In this document: piece by piece, positions 22,601-33,129 of the stretch
How positions within the stretch are numbered: the first letter of the stretch is position 1
Layout: every line of letters begins with the position of its first letter
The notes under the pieces: generated by a model
What the model saw: the letters and a program-made list of their open reading frames with translations, nothing else
What the model was told of the DNA's origin: nothing
Databases searched by the model: none
Translations under genes and position numbers: made by a program
From: Micropterus salmoides
Taxonomy: Eukaryota; Chordata; Actinopteri; Centrarchiformes; Centrarchidae
NCBI RefSeq assembly: GCF_014851395.1
Contig: NW_024041150.1
Span: forward strand, 46,538,465-46,602,464
Direction of reading: 5' to 3'
DNA: 64,000 nucleotides

Positions 22601-25600
22601 ACAGACAGGTTAACAAAGACAGGCTGGCCTTAGAGCTGGACACCAGGCCTGGCAGAGAGACAGACAGGTTAATAAAGACAGGCTGGCCTTAGAGCTGGAC
22701 ACCAGGCCTGCCAGACAGACAGGTGGGGGACAGACAGGTTAATAAAGACAGGCTGGCCTTAGAGCTGGACACCAGGCCTGGCAGACAGACAGGTGGGGGA
22801 CAGACAGGTTAACAAAGACAGGCTGGCCTTAGAGCTGGACACCAGGCCTGGCAGACAGACAGGTGGGGGACAGACAGGTTAATAAAGACAGGCTGGCCTT
22901 AGAGCTGGACACCAGGCCTGGCAGAGAGACAGGTGGGGGACAGGCAGGTTAATAAAGACAGGCTGGCCTTAGAGCTGGACACCAGGCCTGGCAGAGAGAC
23001 AGGTGGGGGACAGGCAGGTTAATAAAGACAGGCTGGCCTTAGAGCTGGACACCAGGCCTGCCAGACAGACAGGTGGGGGACAGACAGGTTAACAAAGACA
23101 GGCTGGCCTTAGAGCTGGACACCAGGCCTGGCAGACAGACAGGTGGGGGACAGACAGGTAAACACTGGCAGTAAAGTGTGTCCACATTAGCAGAACATTT
23201 TGTTCAGTGGGGTCACAGTGCGTCCCTGACCAACCTCTGGAGGCTGGATCCCAGTCCGTCCCAATGATTACTATCATTATGAAGAGATCCAGGCTTCTGG
23301 ACTGCAGACGATGCTCGGCTTCTTTTACAGAAATATCTCCTGCTGCTTGCTGACCTCCACCCTGACCTCTGCTGGGACCTCCAGCCCCATCAGGGCTGCT
23401 TCATGTTGGACCCCCGAAACCCTGAAGCAGCGTGAAAGAATGGACTGTCACATGACCCTGTTGACCTCATCCCCCAGTCCAGAGAGACCTCACTCACAAA
23501 GTGATGATGAAACTGATCATCACCCCCCCCCCCCCAATGCCCACGCTGCGACAGCCAATCAGAGAGCAGCGTTCTGCCTCCTCCTGCCCTGTGACACAGT
23601 GTTTACTCAGAGCTGTACAAACAGCTGATTGAGAAACTCCCTGACAGCAGCAGGATCCAAAGCCTCCATCAGCCCTAAACCAGGGGTGCCAGCTCCCAGT
23701 CCACAAGGAACCTTTCCCGACCTACAGATGGTTCAAAGACGGCAACGAACTGAAGAAACGCTAAAAAGTCTGACTAAAGAACAGCCAGTAAGCACAGGTC
23801 ACCCACGTCCTGTGAACCCAACACCAACAGCACATGATGGAAATACAAGGAGGCACTGCAAGGTCGAAGCAAGGTGGCTCTTATCAGCAGGCTGTGCTAA
23901 TGCAGTCTTTCAGAAAACAGCATTTTCAAACTCACTGAATAAAAACATTTATTTATATATATTTGGTAGACTACAGGCTTATTTCTTCATTTAAATGTCA
24001 CGTGATGATTTCTACTAAAGCAAGTCAGTTTATCATCCCTCACGAAGCTTTGCAGGCGGCTTCTTCCCCTGAGATTCGGCCCCAGACTAAGTGATTACGT
24101 ATCCCCATCAGAGCAGGGTCGTTGCCACGCTGCTGCTCGCCCTGTTGTGTTTCCATGCCATGTGCTCCCGGGCCCGATTCCCCGGACTCAGCTGCGCGAG
24201 TGTCGCCTCCCACAGGAAAAACTCCAGAGCCCAGATGAGCCACGCAACACTGGAGGATTCTGGGAATTACACGTGTGGTGGAGAACCCGCTGGGAAAGGC
24301 AGCTCCACTGGCACTGTTAGCGTCCAAAGCAGAGAGCACCGACTCCTAAGCAACAAGGGAAACGCCACAGATGTGCTCTGTTGTTGACGGCATATCACCG
24401 AAAACACTAGAGAAAATGGCTTTCTCCTCGACACCCGCCCTCTCACGGGTCTCAGTCAATGAGCTTGAAGATAATTTCAGTTCTAAAATGACAAATGTTA
24501 TTGATGCCGTTGCACCAGCCAAGGTGAAGATGGTCTCTGGTAAGAAGATCTCCATGGAGAAATGCCACGATGGTTAGAACTCAAAAAAGAGAGTGTTGAA
24601 AAGCTGAACGCAGGTGGAGGAAAACAAATCTCCAGGTTCATTATGACATCTATAAAGAGAGACTTCGCATTGATAATTTAGAACTGAGAAATGCAAGGCG
24701 GACCTTCTTCTCTGACATCATCACCAAAAACACTAATAATGCACGTGCCCTGTTTGCTACTGTCGACCGGCTAACCAACCCTCATGTGTCTGTAGCCTCT
24801 GACCTTCTATCCACCAGGGCCTGCAATGAATCTGCCTCCTTCTTCACAGACAAAATTCAAACTATTAGACAAGCAATCAGTGCCTCCCTGCCTGTAACAG
24901 GATATGTCTTGTTCCTGTGTCCACTTAAAAAAAAAAAAAAATCATATAGCATGAGACAATTTCTCAGTGCTGTATTCGACACGGTCGACCACAACATATT
25001 ACTAGACAGACTTGAAAACTGGGTTGGACTTACTGGCACAGTACTAAAATGGTTTGAATCCTACTTAAAGGACAGGGACTACTTTGTGTCTATAGGTAAT
25101 CACACATCTGAGCTGACACAAATGACATGTGGAGTTCCCCAAGGCTCCATTCTGGGGCCTCTTTTGTTTAACATTTACATGCTTCCACTGGCTCAGATTA
25201 TGAAAAACAACAAAATATGTTACCATAATTATGCAGATGACACACAGATTTACATAACCATTTCACCAGGGGACTATGTTCCCATACAGGCGCTGAGTAA
25301 CTGTATTGAGCAGGTCAACGATTGGATGTGCCAGAATTTTCTTCAGTTAAACAAGGATAAAACTGAAGTTATTGTTTTTGGAGGCAGGGAGGAACGATTG
25401 AAATAAGTGCTCGACTTCAATCTGTAATGTTAAGAACCACAAATCAAGCCAGAAATCTTGGTGTAGTCATGGACTCAGACCTGAATTTGAGGAGCCACAT
25501 TAAGACAATTACAAAGTCAGCCTACTATCACCTGAAGAATATATCAAGGATTAAAGGACTTATGTCTCAGCAGGACCTGGAAAAACTTATCCATGCATTT

Positions 25601-28124
25601 ATCTTCAGTCGACTCGACTACTGTAACAGCGTCCTTACAGGCTCCCTAAGAAATCCATCAGACAGCTGCAGCTGATTCAGAACGCTGCTGCTCGAGTCCT
25701 CACTAAGACCAAAAAGGTGGATCACATCACTCCAGTTCTGAGGTCTTTACATTGGCTTCCTGTATGTTAAAGAATTGATTTCAAAATCCTGCTGTTAGTT
25801 TATAAAGCACTAAATGGTTTAGGGCCAAAATACATTTCTGATCTTCTGCTTCGTTACGAACCATCCAGACCTCTCAGGTCGTCTGGGGCAGGTCTGCTCT
25901 CCGTTTTATTTTCTATTTCACCCTTTTAAAAAATATAATTTAATGTGTTTTTTTTATTGCCCTACGTTGCTTTTGTTTTATGTAAAGCAATCTGAATTGC
26001 CTTGTTGTTGAAATGTGCTGTACAAATAAACTCGCCTTGCCTTGTTATGATTGTTCTCTTGCCAAATGACAGATCAGAAGGATAAACATGCATGTAACTA
26101 TCGTAACATGCATGAAGAACAACTGTCCACATGTGGTTGCAGAAGATTAATCAGTGGAGCAGCACATGGTTCTTGGAGGTGGAATTTCGAACCAATGTAT
26201 GGTGTGATCTCTCCGTTTTTCCCCATTCACTGCAGTCTGCCACCGTGCCTTTGACCGTCACTAGCACACAACAAAAGCAGCAGACTACAGAGTAGCGTTT
26301 TTTTAACGGTCTAACTCGGACTAGATGTTATCTGGTTCTGCTGCTCAAAATCTGCTGTTTGAGAATCTGCACTTTTAGAACATCATATACAGAATTTGAG
26401 CTTTTAGAACATCTAACAAGGAATCTGCACATTAAAAACATCTAACAGAGAATCTGCATTTTAAGAACATCTAACAGAGAATCTGCGCTTTAAGAACATC
26501 TAGCAGAATCTGCACTTTTAGAAAGAATCTTCACTTTTAGAACATCTAACAAGGAATCTGCACATTAAAAACATCTAACAGAGAATCTGCACATTAAAAA
26601 CATCTAACAGAGAATCTGCACATTAAAAACATCTAACAGAGAATCTGCACTTTTAGAAAGAGAATCTGCACTTTTAGAAAGAGAATCTGCACTTTTAGAA
26701 AGAGAATCTGCACTTTTAGAAAGAGAATCTGCACTTTTAGAAAGAGAATCTGCACTTTTAGAAAGAGAATCTGCACTTTTAGAAAGAGAATCTGCACTTT
26801 TAGAAAGAGAATCTGCACTTTTAGAAAGAGAATCTGCACTTTTAGAAAGAGAATCTGCGCTTTGACACAGCTGCTTTCTGTACTTTCTATCATACAAACA
26901 GGAGGAAGTAGAGCATCGGGTTTTTTTTCAGGGAATAAATCCACATGTGGTGATCTGGTAAGTGTTGGGGCAGCGGGACGGTGCTGCCCCAACACAGGTC
27001 CTAATATCTCTGCTAAACACACAGAGACAGCCGGACAGACAGGTGTGTACCTCCACACATGATGTACTCTCTGAAGAGCGGGACTCTGAACCAGAACGGC
27101 AGCATCAGCAGGTGAGGCTTCAGTCCAGGAAAGAGTCGGGAAAAACCCGTCGCCTCCGTGCAGAAGTTTCCAAAGCCCCCCGCTACCAGCACACCTGAGA
27201 GACAGACAGGTAGACAGACAGGTCAACACTGCTACCAGCACACCTGACAGACAGACAGGTAGACAGACAGGTGTGTTTCTCACCATGGGGATGAAACCCG
27301 AAGATGTAGTTTTTCTTTGGATCCAGATCGACAGTTTTGACCAGCTGGAGACACAAATCAATAATCAGACTGAGCCTCAGGTATTGATCCTTTAGATCTA
27401 TAAACCTGACCTCACCTTTAGAGGGAAGTAGTCCCTGAAGTAGTCCCAGACCCTCCAGGTCCTGACCCACTGCGACCTCCGACCGCCGCTGCTGGGCGTG
27501 TCCCAGTCCAACCACAGCCAACCGGCATACAGCAGGGCCCCCATCCACCAATCAGAGAGAGCCAGGAGGACAATGGCAGCAAGACAGCACTGAGCTGGGA
27601 GACAGACAGGTGAGCAGACAGACAGACAGACAGACAGGTGAGCAGGCACACAGACAGACAGACAGGTGAGCAGGTATACAGACAGACAGACAGGTGAGCA
27701 GGTATACAGACAGACAGACAGGTGAGCAGGTATACAGACAGACAGGTGAGCAGGTGGACAGGTATACAGACAGGTATACAGACAGGTATACAGACAGACA
27801 GGTGAGCAGGTGGACAGGTATACAGACAGGTATACAGACAGACAGGTGAGTTACCCAGAGCCAGGAAGGAGAAGCCCTAGTGAACACAGACAGACAGGTG
27901 GACAGGTATACAGACAGGTATACAGACAGACAGGTGAGTTACCCAGAGCCAGGAAGGAGAAGCCCTAGTGAACACAGACAGACAGGTGGACAGGTATACA
28001 GACAGACAGACAGACAGACAGGTGAGTTACCCAGAGCCAGGAAGGAGAAGACCCACTGCAGCGTGGCGGCGGTCTGCAGTCTCCGCTGCAGCGGGACGTT
28101 CAGCGGGGCGAACTCGATCTTCAT
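16598..28124 (-). CDS. mogat3: Monoacylglycerol/diacylglycerol acyltransferase family protein (MOGAT-like), complete
   Basis: Nine exons: 28124-28031, 27594-27416, 27344-27284, 27194-27051, 22158-22028, 21488-21445, 21365-21275, 17349-17241, 16752-16598. They sum to 1008 nt (335 residues, stop TAG), with GT-AG introns and consistent phases. Starts MKIEFAPLNVPLQRRLQTAA, then hydrophobic segments at about residues 20-47 and 50-62. Family signatures: YFP (87-89), catalytic HPHG (109-112), FCTEATGFS, GGLVSSSKASL, GGAPESLDARPG, the long motif from RKGF (207) to VPVFSFG (228), and FHARGVFQY (262-270). Length equals MOGAT2/3 (about 335) and is shorter than DGAT2. Such enzymes esterify mono- or diacylglycerol with acyl-CoA at the ER membrane. 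The choice of MOGAT3 over MOGAT2 leans on the TSC22D4 neighbour, since both map to human 7q22, and is tentative. Exons 1, 4, 5 and 9 each have an edge repeated in a tandem array; intron 4 holds a LINE and intron 7 a 2.8-kb hAT-like element. Confidence 0.9.
17862..20712. mobile_element. hAT-like element carrying a minisatellite, in MOGAT-like intron 7
   Basis: The left end CAGTGTTGGGCA (17862) and the right end TGCCCAACACG (20702-20712) are inverted repeats. The right subterminal region (about 20590-20690) holds AGTAACTAATAATATAACTG and GTAATCCGATACATTACTC, phrases typical of short fish hAT elements. Most of the interior is a 31-bp minisatellite. No clear target duplication was found and no transposase is present. 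Confidence 0.65.
17871..20425. repeat. 31-bp G-rich/C-rich minisatellite, about 82 copies
   Basis: The unit is CTAGTCACTCTGCGTCCCC followed by TCTTCTTCCCCA. Variants are GCGTCCCC versus GCGTACCC, CCCCAC versus CCCAAC, and GTCACT versus GTTACT; blocks of variants repeat (about 18430-18900 and 19240-19600 share the same order), indicating higher-order duplication. On the minus strand, which is the transcribed sense of the MOGAT-like gene, each unit reads GGGGAAGAAGAGGGGACGC. Confidence 0.97.
21489..22027. other. MOGAT-like intron 5
   Basis: Non-coding sequence between exons 6 and 5 of the acyltransferase gene. No repeat or exon is recognised. Confidence 0.6.
22128..23160. repeat. 70-bp minisatellite duplicating the exon 5 splice acceptor
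   Basis: Fifteen tandem units, counting the authentic exon edge, start with GACAGGCTGGCCTTAGAGC at about 22128, 22198, 22268 and so on to 23096; one unit is 12 bp short (about 22618). On the minus strand each unit holds 31 bp identical to the start of exon 5, preceded by CTGCCAG, a C/T-rich tract and TTAAC. The lowest-coordinate copy runs into the complete exon. Confidence 0.96.
23161..24400. other. MOGAT-like intron 4, unassigned part
   Basis: No exon is recognised. It includes a (C)n run at about 23523-23535. A frame at 24091-24387 contains a stretch resembling an immunoglobulin-domain end (LEDSGNYTCGG), but nothing around it supports a gene and it abuts the LINE that follows, so it may be LINE 5' region. 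Confidence 0.4.
24400..26045 (+). mobile_element. L2-like LINE, internally deleted, in MOGAT-like intron 4
   Basis: Plus-strand ORF2 remains. The endonuclease-RT linker (VSVNELEDNFSSKMTN, FFSDIITKNTNNARALFA, NESASFFTDKIQTIR) runs to about 24900. After an A13 run at about 24929 an RT part follows with FDTVDHNILLDRLENWV, LTQMTCGVPQGSILGPLLF, the catalytic YADDTQIYI and LQLNKDKTEVIVFGGR. Then come the C-terminal LGVVMDSDLNLRSH and FSRLDYCNSVLTG, and a tail with AATAAACTCGCCTTGCCTTG. The N-terminal fingers of the RT are missing and frames break at 24577, 24920, 25404 and about 25650. It lies antisense to the host gene. Confidence 0.9.
26380..26866. repeat. 21-bp array preceded by diverged relatives
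   Basis: From about 26640 to 26860, eleven near-perfect units of GAGAATCTGCACTTTTAGAAA occur. From 26380 to 26640, older, longer relatives of the form AGAATCTGCAC(A/T)TTAAAAACATCTAACAG occur. The 21-bp unit keeps frame, giving spurious minus-strand heptapeptide (KSADSLS) frames. Confidence 0.94.
27195..27283. repeat. 49-bp duplication of the exon 4 acceptor inside intron 3
   Basis: GCTACCAGCACACCTGA at 27183 (authentic exon 4 start) recurs at 27232-27248, 49 bp away, followed by the same GACAGACAGGTAGACAGACAGG spacing. On the minus strand the copy reads CTGTCAG/GTGTGCTGGTAGC, thus a second acceptor plus the first 13 nt of exon 4. Intron 3 is only 89 nt. Confidence 0.9.
27600..28050. repeat. 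GACAGACAGGTGAGCAG array with three copies of the exon 1 donor
   Basis: Intron 1 is almost entirely tandem repeats: a 5' part of GACAGACAGGTGAGCAGGTATACA-like units (27600-27845) and a 3' part of 88-bp units. The 88-bp units end in AGTTACCCAGAGCCAGGAAG, found at 27849, 27937 and 28025. The last is the true exon 1 end; the other two copy 20 nt of exon plus the donor, with CCCTAGTG following instead of the coding sequence. Confidence 0.93.
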
Positions 28125-28400
28125 GCCGGCGGTCGCGCTCCTTGTCCCGGCTTGAAGCGCTGCGACTTCCCGGTGTCTCCGCCTGGGTGTCGGAGCTTCT
28201 CTCGCCTCCTGTTTGTTTGCGTCTCTTTACCCGTCCGACCTGTTTTTCTCTCTGTCTGTCTGTGAGCAGGATACAAAAAGAGTTCCTTGTTGCAGAAATT
28301 AAAAAGTCCTCTCCTCTCTCTGACTCAACCCCCAAACTTTACAAACGCCCCCGCCCTCTTCTTCTGCGCATGCGCACCGGACCCCTCCTTCCTGGGGTGG
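28125..28400 (-). promoter_or_regulatory. Candidate promoter and 5' UTR of the MOGAT-like gene
   Basis: A GC-rich stretch directly upstream of the ATG at 28124. A perfect NRF1-type palindrome TGCGCATGCGCA lies at 28365-28376, about 240 bp from the start codon. Purine/pyrimidine-rich CTCTCTGTCTGTCTGT lies near 28247. No TATA box is seen at a convincing position. The transcription start was not determined. Confidence 0.5.
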
Positions 28401-29080
28401 GATCCTCTAGGCCAATTACAGCTCATCAATCAGCACGACACTAGAGCCTGGATCAGGCGCGTTCACGCTCAGGCGCACGAGGAGTTCGTGCTGCAATAAA
28501 TAAAGTTTATTTAAATATAATGAGAGTAAAATGTGAGTTTAGATCATGACATGTTTCCATATATGCACACAGTACTGCCTGTGAGTGTGCTATATATATA
28601 ATGTTTGAATTCTCAGTGTTACAGCAGCAGCAGCGGGGTGGGTTCAGGCAGCCTCAGCTGCTTCTGTCTATTCATGCAGACATACTGAATGATTCAGGGC
28701 TCAGTGGGGGCCACACAGGGCTCAGTGGGGGCCACACCATCACTTCCAGGACTCTTCTTTCAGCTGAAGATAGTTGTGAGTGACCCTCACTGTGTGTTTG
28801 TTGTCATGTTGCAGAGTAAATCTAGGGCCAGTCAGGGGCCTCCCTAAGGGCACTGCATGATGGGTAAGTACCTGTAACAGTTGTATTCACATTCTTCCAA
28901 TAAGGCCTCAGTTTAGTGCGGCTCCAGAAAACAAGAGTGTGGTCGGCCTCCACGTTGGCACTTTTACTCTGCTATGAGGAGTCTAAACTATCCTTCGCTA
29001 CAAACGTTTTATCAGAACGTCTACATGTACACGCGGAGGTCATCCAATCAGATGCTCCTCGATGTCCCCAGATCCAGGTT
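28401..29080. other. Unassigned intergenic sequence
   Basis: No gene or element is recognised. A 21-bp direct repeat (GGGCTCAGTGGGGGCCACAC) occurs twice at 28698-28737, and a short (CAG)n-like run at about 28622. Confidence 0.45.
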
Positions 29081-29335
29081 AAAAACTGAAGCCTTTTCAG
29101 TGCTCCTAATCTTTGGATACTCTACCTGTTGAAATAAGAACTGGCGCTCTCAGATCGTTGCTAAAGACCCGTCTCTGTTCACTGGCCTTCACACAGAGCT
29201 GCGTGTTGACGTTATTGACCTTTCCTGCTGTGTTTGTCGTGTATATCTGTTGTGTATTCTGAACCTGGAAGGCACTTTGGTCAACTAGTGTTTTTAAATG
29301 TGCTATATAAATAAACTTGAACTTGAAATGTGGCA
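29080..29335 (+). mobile_element. LINE 3' end, 5'-truncated
   Basis: The sequence carries the end of a LINE ORF2 (LPVEIRTGALSD-like) and a 3' tail with GGCACTTTGGTCAACT, TTTTTAAATGTGCTATATAA and ATAAACTTGAACTTGAA. Such 3' ends are widespread in fish. The left boundary is approximate. Confidence 0.65.
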
Positions 29336-29837
29336 ACATTAATTGGCACATGAACAGGCTTTCCAGTGCTGTAACATTTATTATACTTTTAAAATCTACT
29401 GTAGCATGGCCTCTTTCATTGAGTAGTCCTGTAAGTATAAAGAAATATTGGTTTTCCAGCCCGGATTTCACCTTCAAGAAGCTCACACATGCCCCATGTT
29501 CTCTGTCCACAGTTTGAACTTTAGGTCAGTTACCTCAGGTTTGAGTTTCAGGTCATTTCCAACTCAGTAAATAACTGTGTAAATGTTGTTATTGGGTCTA
29601 TGATCACAGCTCCTGTCTTTCTACACTACATCTTTCAATCAACCGAGATGAACCAGTGGGCCGGAGGTCTTTATTGTGCCGCGTAGAAATATTCAAATAG
29701 GTTTGGTAGTTTTGTAGGACTGCGGCCAAGTTAGCAAGAATAAATATACAACATCCAGTCAAGTTAGAAATATATGCAACATTAGACTATCAAAATAAAA
29801 CTAGTGGTTAATGTTGTGAAACGGCGCCATTTGGTTG

Positions 29838-30470
29838 GTCAGAATCAGAATGCTTTATTGATCTCAGAGGGGAACTCTTTGTCACAGATACTCACTTGGC
29901 ATAAAAGGAATAGAAAACATGATAGAATTTGGTAAATAGAGAAAGTGTAAAAATCTAAAATTAAATGATAAGACGTGTGGATATTTACAGTAGTATGCAG
30001 TATTAACAGAGGCGTAATGATAAATAGCAGAAATGAATAAATATTGAATAAATATTGTAATAATAATGAATATTAATGAGTGCTGGTTGTGATGAGTTGG
30101 AACGGATTAAAAATCTTTGACTGAATACCCAAAGTAATGAAACAGAGAGTGTTGCACATGAGTATTACAACACAGAGTATTTCACCATATTTCAGTTATT
30201 GCACTGCAAGTTACTGAGTAAGAGTCCGTGTGTCAGACGCTCTAAGGGAGGAGTTAAAGAGTCTGATGGCCACGAGCAGGAATGACTTCCTGTGGCGCTC
30301 TGTGGTGCATTATGGGGGATGAGTCTGTCACTGAAAGTGCTCCTGTCTTCAAGGAGCGGGTGGGAGACATTGTCCAAGATGACATGTAGTTTGGACAGCA
30401 TCCTCCTCTCTGACACCACCAACAGAGAGTCCAGCTCCACCCCAACAACGTCACTGGCCTTGGATCAGTT
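29838..30470 (-). mobile_element. LINE 3' end, 5'-truncated
   Basis: On the minus strand a C-terminal ORF2 piece is readable (RMLSKLHVILDNVSHPLLED, STFSDRLIPHNAP, with SFLPVAIRLF-type homology continuing in another frame). A 3' UTR and a terminal AATAAAGCATTCTGATTCTGA at about 29842-29862 follow. A tail of the same TTCTGATTCTGA type ends the LINE at 11571, so the two belong to related families. Confidence 0.75.
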
Positions 30471-30479
30471 TGTTGAGTC

Positions 30480-31069
30480 TGTTGGCGTCCGCTACCCTCC
30501 ACCATCATATTGGTGGTTAGGTTTAGGAAAAGATCATAGTTAGGGTTAAAATAAATATGTGAGTTACATAACTTATGTTGTATAACAAAATAAATCAATG
30601 ATGACCTATGTCTAACTCTAACCCATCCATCCATCCCAACCAACCCTCTCTCCGACTTTTCCATCACTAACCTGTTAGTGTTTAACACTGATACTGAAGA
30701 AAAAAAGATTGGTACAATATTCACACTCCTGGATTCTAGAGCTGAAGGGGATTCTGGACCTTGAGAAAATGAATCAGCAGGTAGAAACCTTTATCAGGAC
30801 TCTATAAGAAGAGAATAACATCATCTGCAAAAAGCCAAACAATGTCTTTACATTCATATCTATTCCCTTTAGATTTTCATTCCAGCTCATAGCTTATATC
30901 TAATCTTGTCTTATTAGATAAATATCCATTCACCTTGATCCTGGCAGTCAGTTTCTGATATATACAGTAAGTTTTAATGCACTGGAATAGATTGCTGTTT
31001 TAACCCACATTTGTCGAAATGTTTAAAAAAACTCAGCTTCCTTCTCTTAGGATCCAGTTCATCCAGATG
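30480..31069. other. Unassigned intergenic sequence
   Basis: AT-rich; no exon or element is recognised. Ends where similarity to the second duplication copy begins. Confidence 0.45.
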
Positions 31070-31154
31070 AACTGTAAAATAATATCAAAACAACCAACAG
31101 GGGACATTGTCTGTTTTCACTCGCTTTTATTTAGCAAAGGAGGAGGAGGAGAAG

Positions 31155-31636
31155 CTGCATCACAGCAGTAACAGAACAACATGCTAAAACACAGAGTGCA
31201 AGAAAACAAGAAGATAACAGCTGACTGCCGTTACGTTATTATGAAGCTGTCAGCTGCATCAGTAACAGAACAACATGCTAAAACACAGAGTGCAAGAAAA
31301 CAAGAAGATAACAGCTGACTGCCGTTACGTTATTATGAAGCTGTCAGCTGCATCAGTAACAGAACAACATGCTAAAACACAGAGTGCAAGAAAACAAGAA
31401 GATAACAGCTGACTGCTGTTACATTATTATGAAGCTGTCAGCTGCATCAGTAACAGAACAACATGCTAAAACACAGAGTGCAAGAAAACAAGAAGATAAC
31501 AGCTGACTGCTGTTACATTATTATGAAGCTGTCAGCTGCATCAGTAACAGAACAACATGCTAAAACACAGAGTGCAAGAAAACAAGAAGATAACAGCTGA
31601 CTGCCGTTATGTTATTATGAAGCTGTCAGCTGCATC
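31155..31636. repeat. 94-bp tandem repeat, five copies
   Basis: The unit runs from GCTGCATCAGTAACAGAACA through GTTATTATGAAGCTGTCA. Copies differ at only a few sites (for example GCCGTTACG versus GCTGTTACA). Copy B of the duplication holds a single diverged unit (about 48200-48295), so the array expanded, or was lost, after duplication. Confidence 0.95.
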
Positions 31637-32159
31637 GTGGTAATTGGGATGGGAGTAGGATGCAGTGTTTTTGGACTCCAGATTCATTAAAAACTGGAGA
31701 ATTAAAAGTTTCAGAAGCATGAAGAACCAAGCAGATTTATTTCCCCCACACAAGACTGGACTGTGGTCTGATCTGGACTGAGAGTCAGACCCAGTACCAG
31801 GTGAGGTTCAGTGAGGACTTTACAGTGCTGCTGGTTTTGTCTCGCCCCCCTACCAGCTGCCGCTGATTCTAACAAGGTGAGCCGGTCTGCAGTACTCGAC
31901 CAGCAGGGTGGGACATCCTGTCTGCAGTACCGGACTCCACCAGCAGGGTGGGACATCCTGTCTGCACCTTCTCTGAACATCAAACTCAGCAGCAGCTAAA
32001 AATACCAAATGTCCTCAAAACATATCTGACCAATAAAACTATCAGGAATACAAATGTGGCACAAACAGGAAGTGATGTCATGGCATGTTGTTCTGTTACA
32101 AACAGGTGAGGAGCTGTTCTTAAATCTGATTGGCTGACAGGGGGACGCATTTAGTATAT

Positions 32160-32945
32160 TCTGGACTACATCTAGACTAAAGCTGGACTAACCTGTAACT
32201 ACACCTGACCTGAACCTAGCCTACATCTGGACTAAATCTGAATCTGGTCTGGAGCTGGACTACACCTGGGCTAAACCTAGCCTACATCTGGACTAAATCT
32301 GAATCTGGTCTGGAGCTGGACTACACCTAGGCTAAACCTAGCCTACATCTGAATCTGGTCTGGAGCTGGACTACACCTGGGCTAAACCTAGCCTACATCT
32401 AGACTAAATCTGAATCTGGTCTGGAGCTGGACTACACCTGGGCTAAACCTAGCCTACATCTGAATCTGGTCTGGAGCTGGACTACACCTGGGCTAAACCT
32501 AGCCTACATCTGAATCTGGTCTGGAGCTGGACTACACCTGGGCTAAACCTAGCCTACATCTGGACTGAACCTGAGCTACACCTAACCTTCACCTGAACTG
32601 AACCTGGGCTACACCTAGCCTACATCTGACCTGAACCTGGGCTACACCTAGCCTACATCTGACCTGAACCTAGGCTCCACCTGACCTACACCTGGACTGA
32701 ACCTTGGCAAAACCTTGACTGTACCTAGACCATACCTAAGCTATACCTAGCCTACATCTGGACTGAACTCACACTGAACCTGGTCTGGAGTTGCACTACA
32801 CCTAGCCTACATCTGGACTCAACCTAGGCTACACATGGTTTACACCCGGACTGAACCCGGGCTTCTACACCCAACCTGAACCTTGGCAAAACCTTGACTG
32901 TACCTAGACCATACCTAAGCTATACCTAGCCTACACCTGGACTTA
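32160..32945. repeat. 61-bp minisatellite and derivatives, copy A
   Basis: The unit has TGGACTACACCTGGGCTAAA, CCTAGCCTACATCTGGACTA and AATCTGAATCTGGTCTGGAGC. About six units occur, several lacking GGACTAAATCTGAATC, followed by loose CTACACCTAGCCTACATCTG derivatives. Confidence 0.93.
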
Positions 32946-33129
32946 AACTAGCTAAATGTGGGGCTACACCAGGCCGGGTCTGCACAGCATCTGGACTTCA
33001 GACCTGCTGCCACACGAGGTGGTTTTCTCGAGAGCTGGATCAGGTCTGACAGCTGCCTCAGGAAGCAGTTTGTCACGACAGAAGTGAGGATGAGAGATAC
33101 TGGATTTGATTTATTCAGATCCACTTCAG

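Noticed and set aside
24091..24387. Immunoglobulin-like phrase LEDSGNYTCGG
   Set aside because: A single short motif without the rest of an Ig fold, inside an intron next to a LINE; likely chance or LINE 5' sequence.
26604..27361. Minus-strand frames with KSADSLS or QILFLKV repeats
   Set aside because: 21-bp repeat artefact; the only real coding DNA here is exon 4 of the MOGAT-like gene, in another frame.
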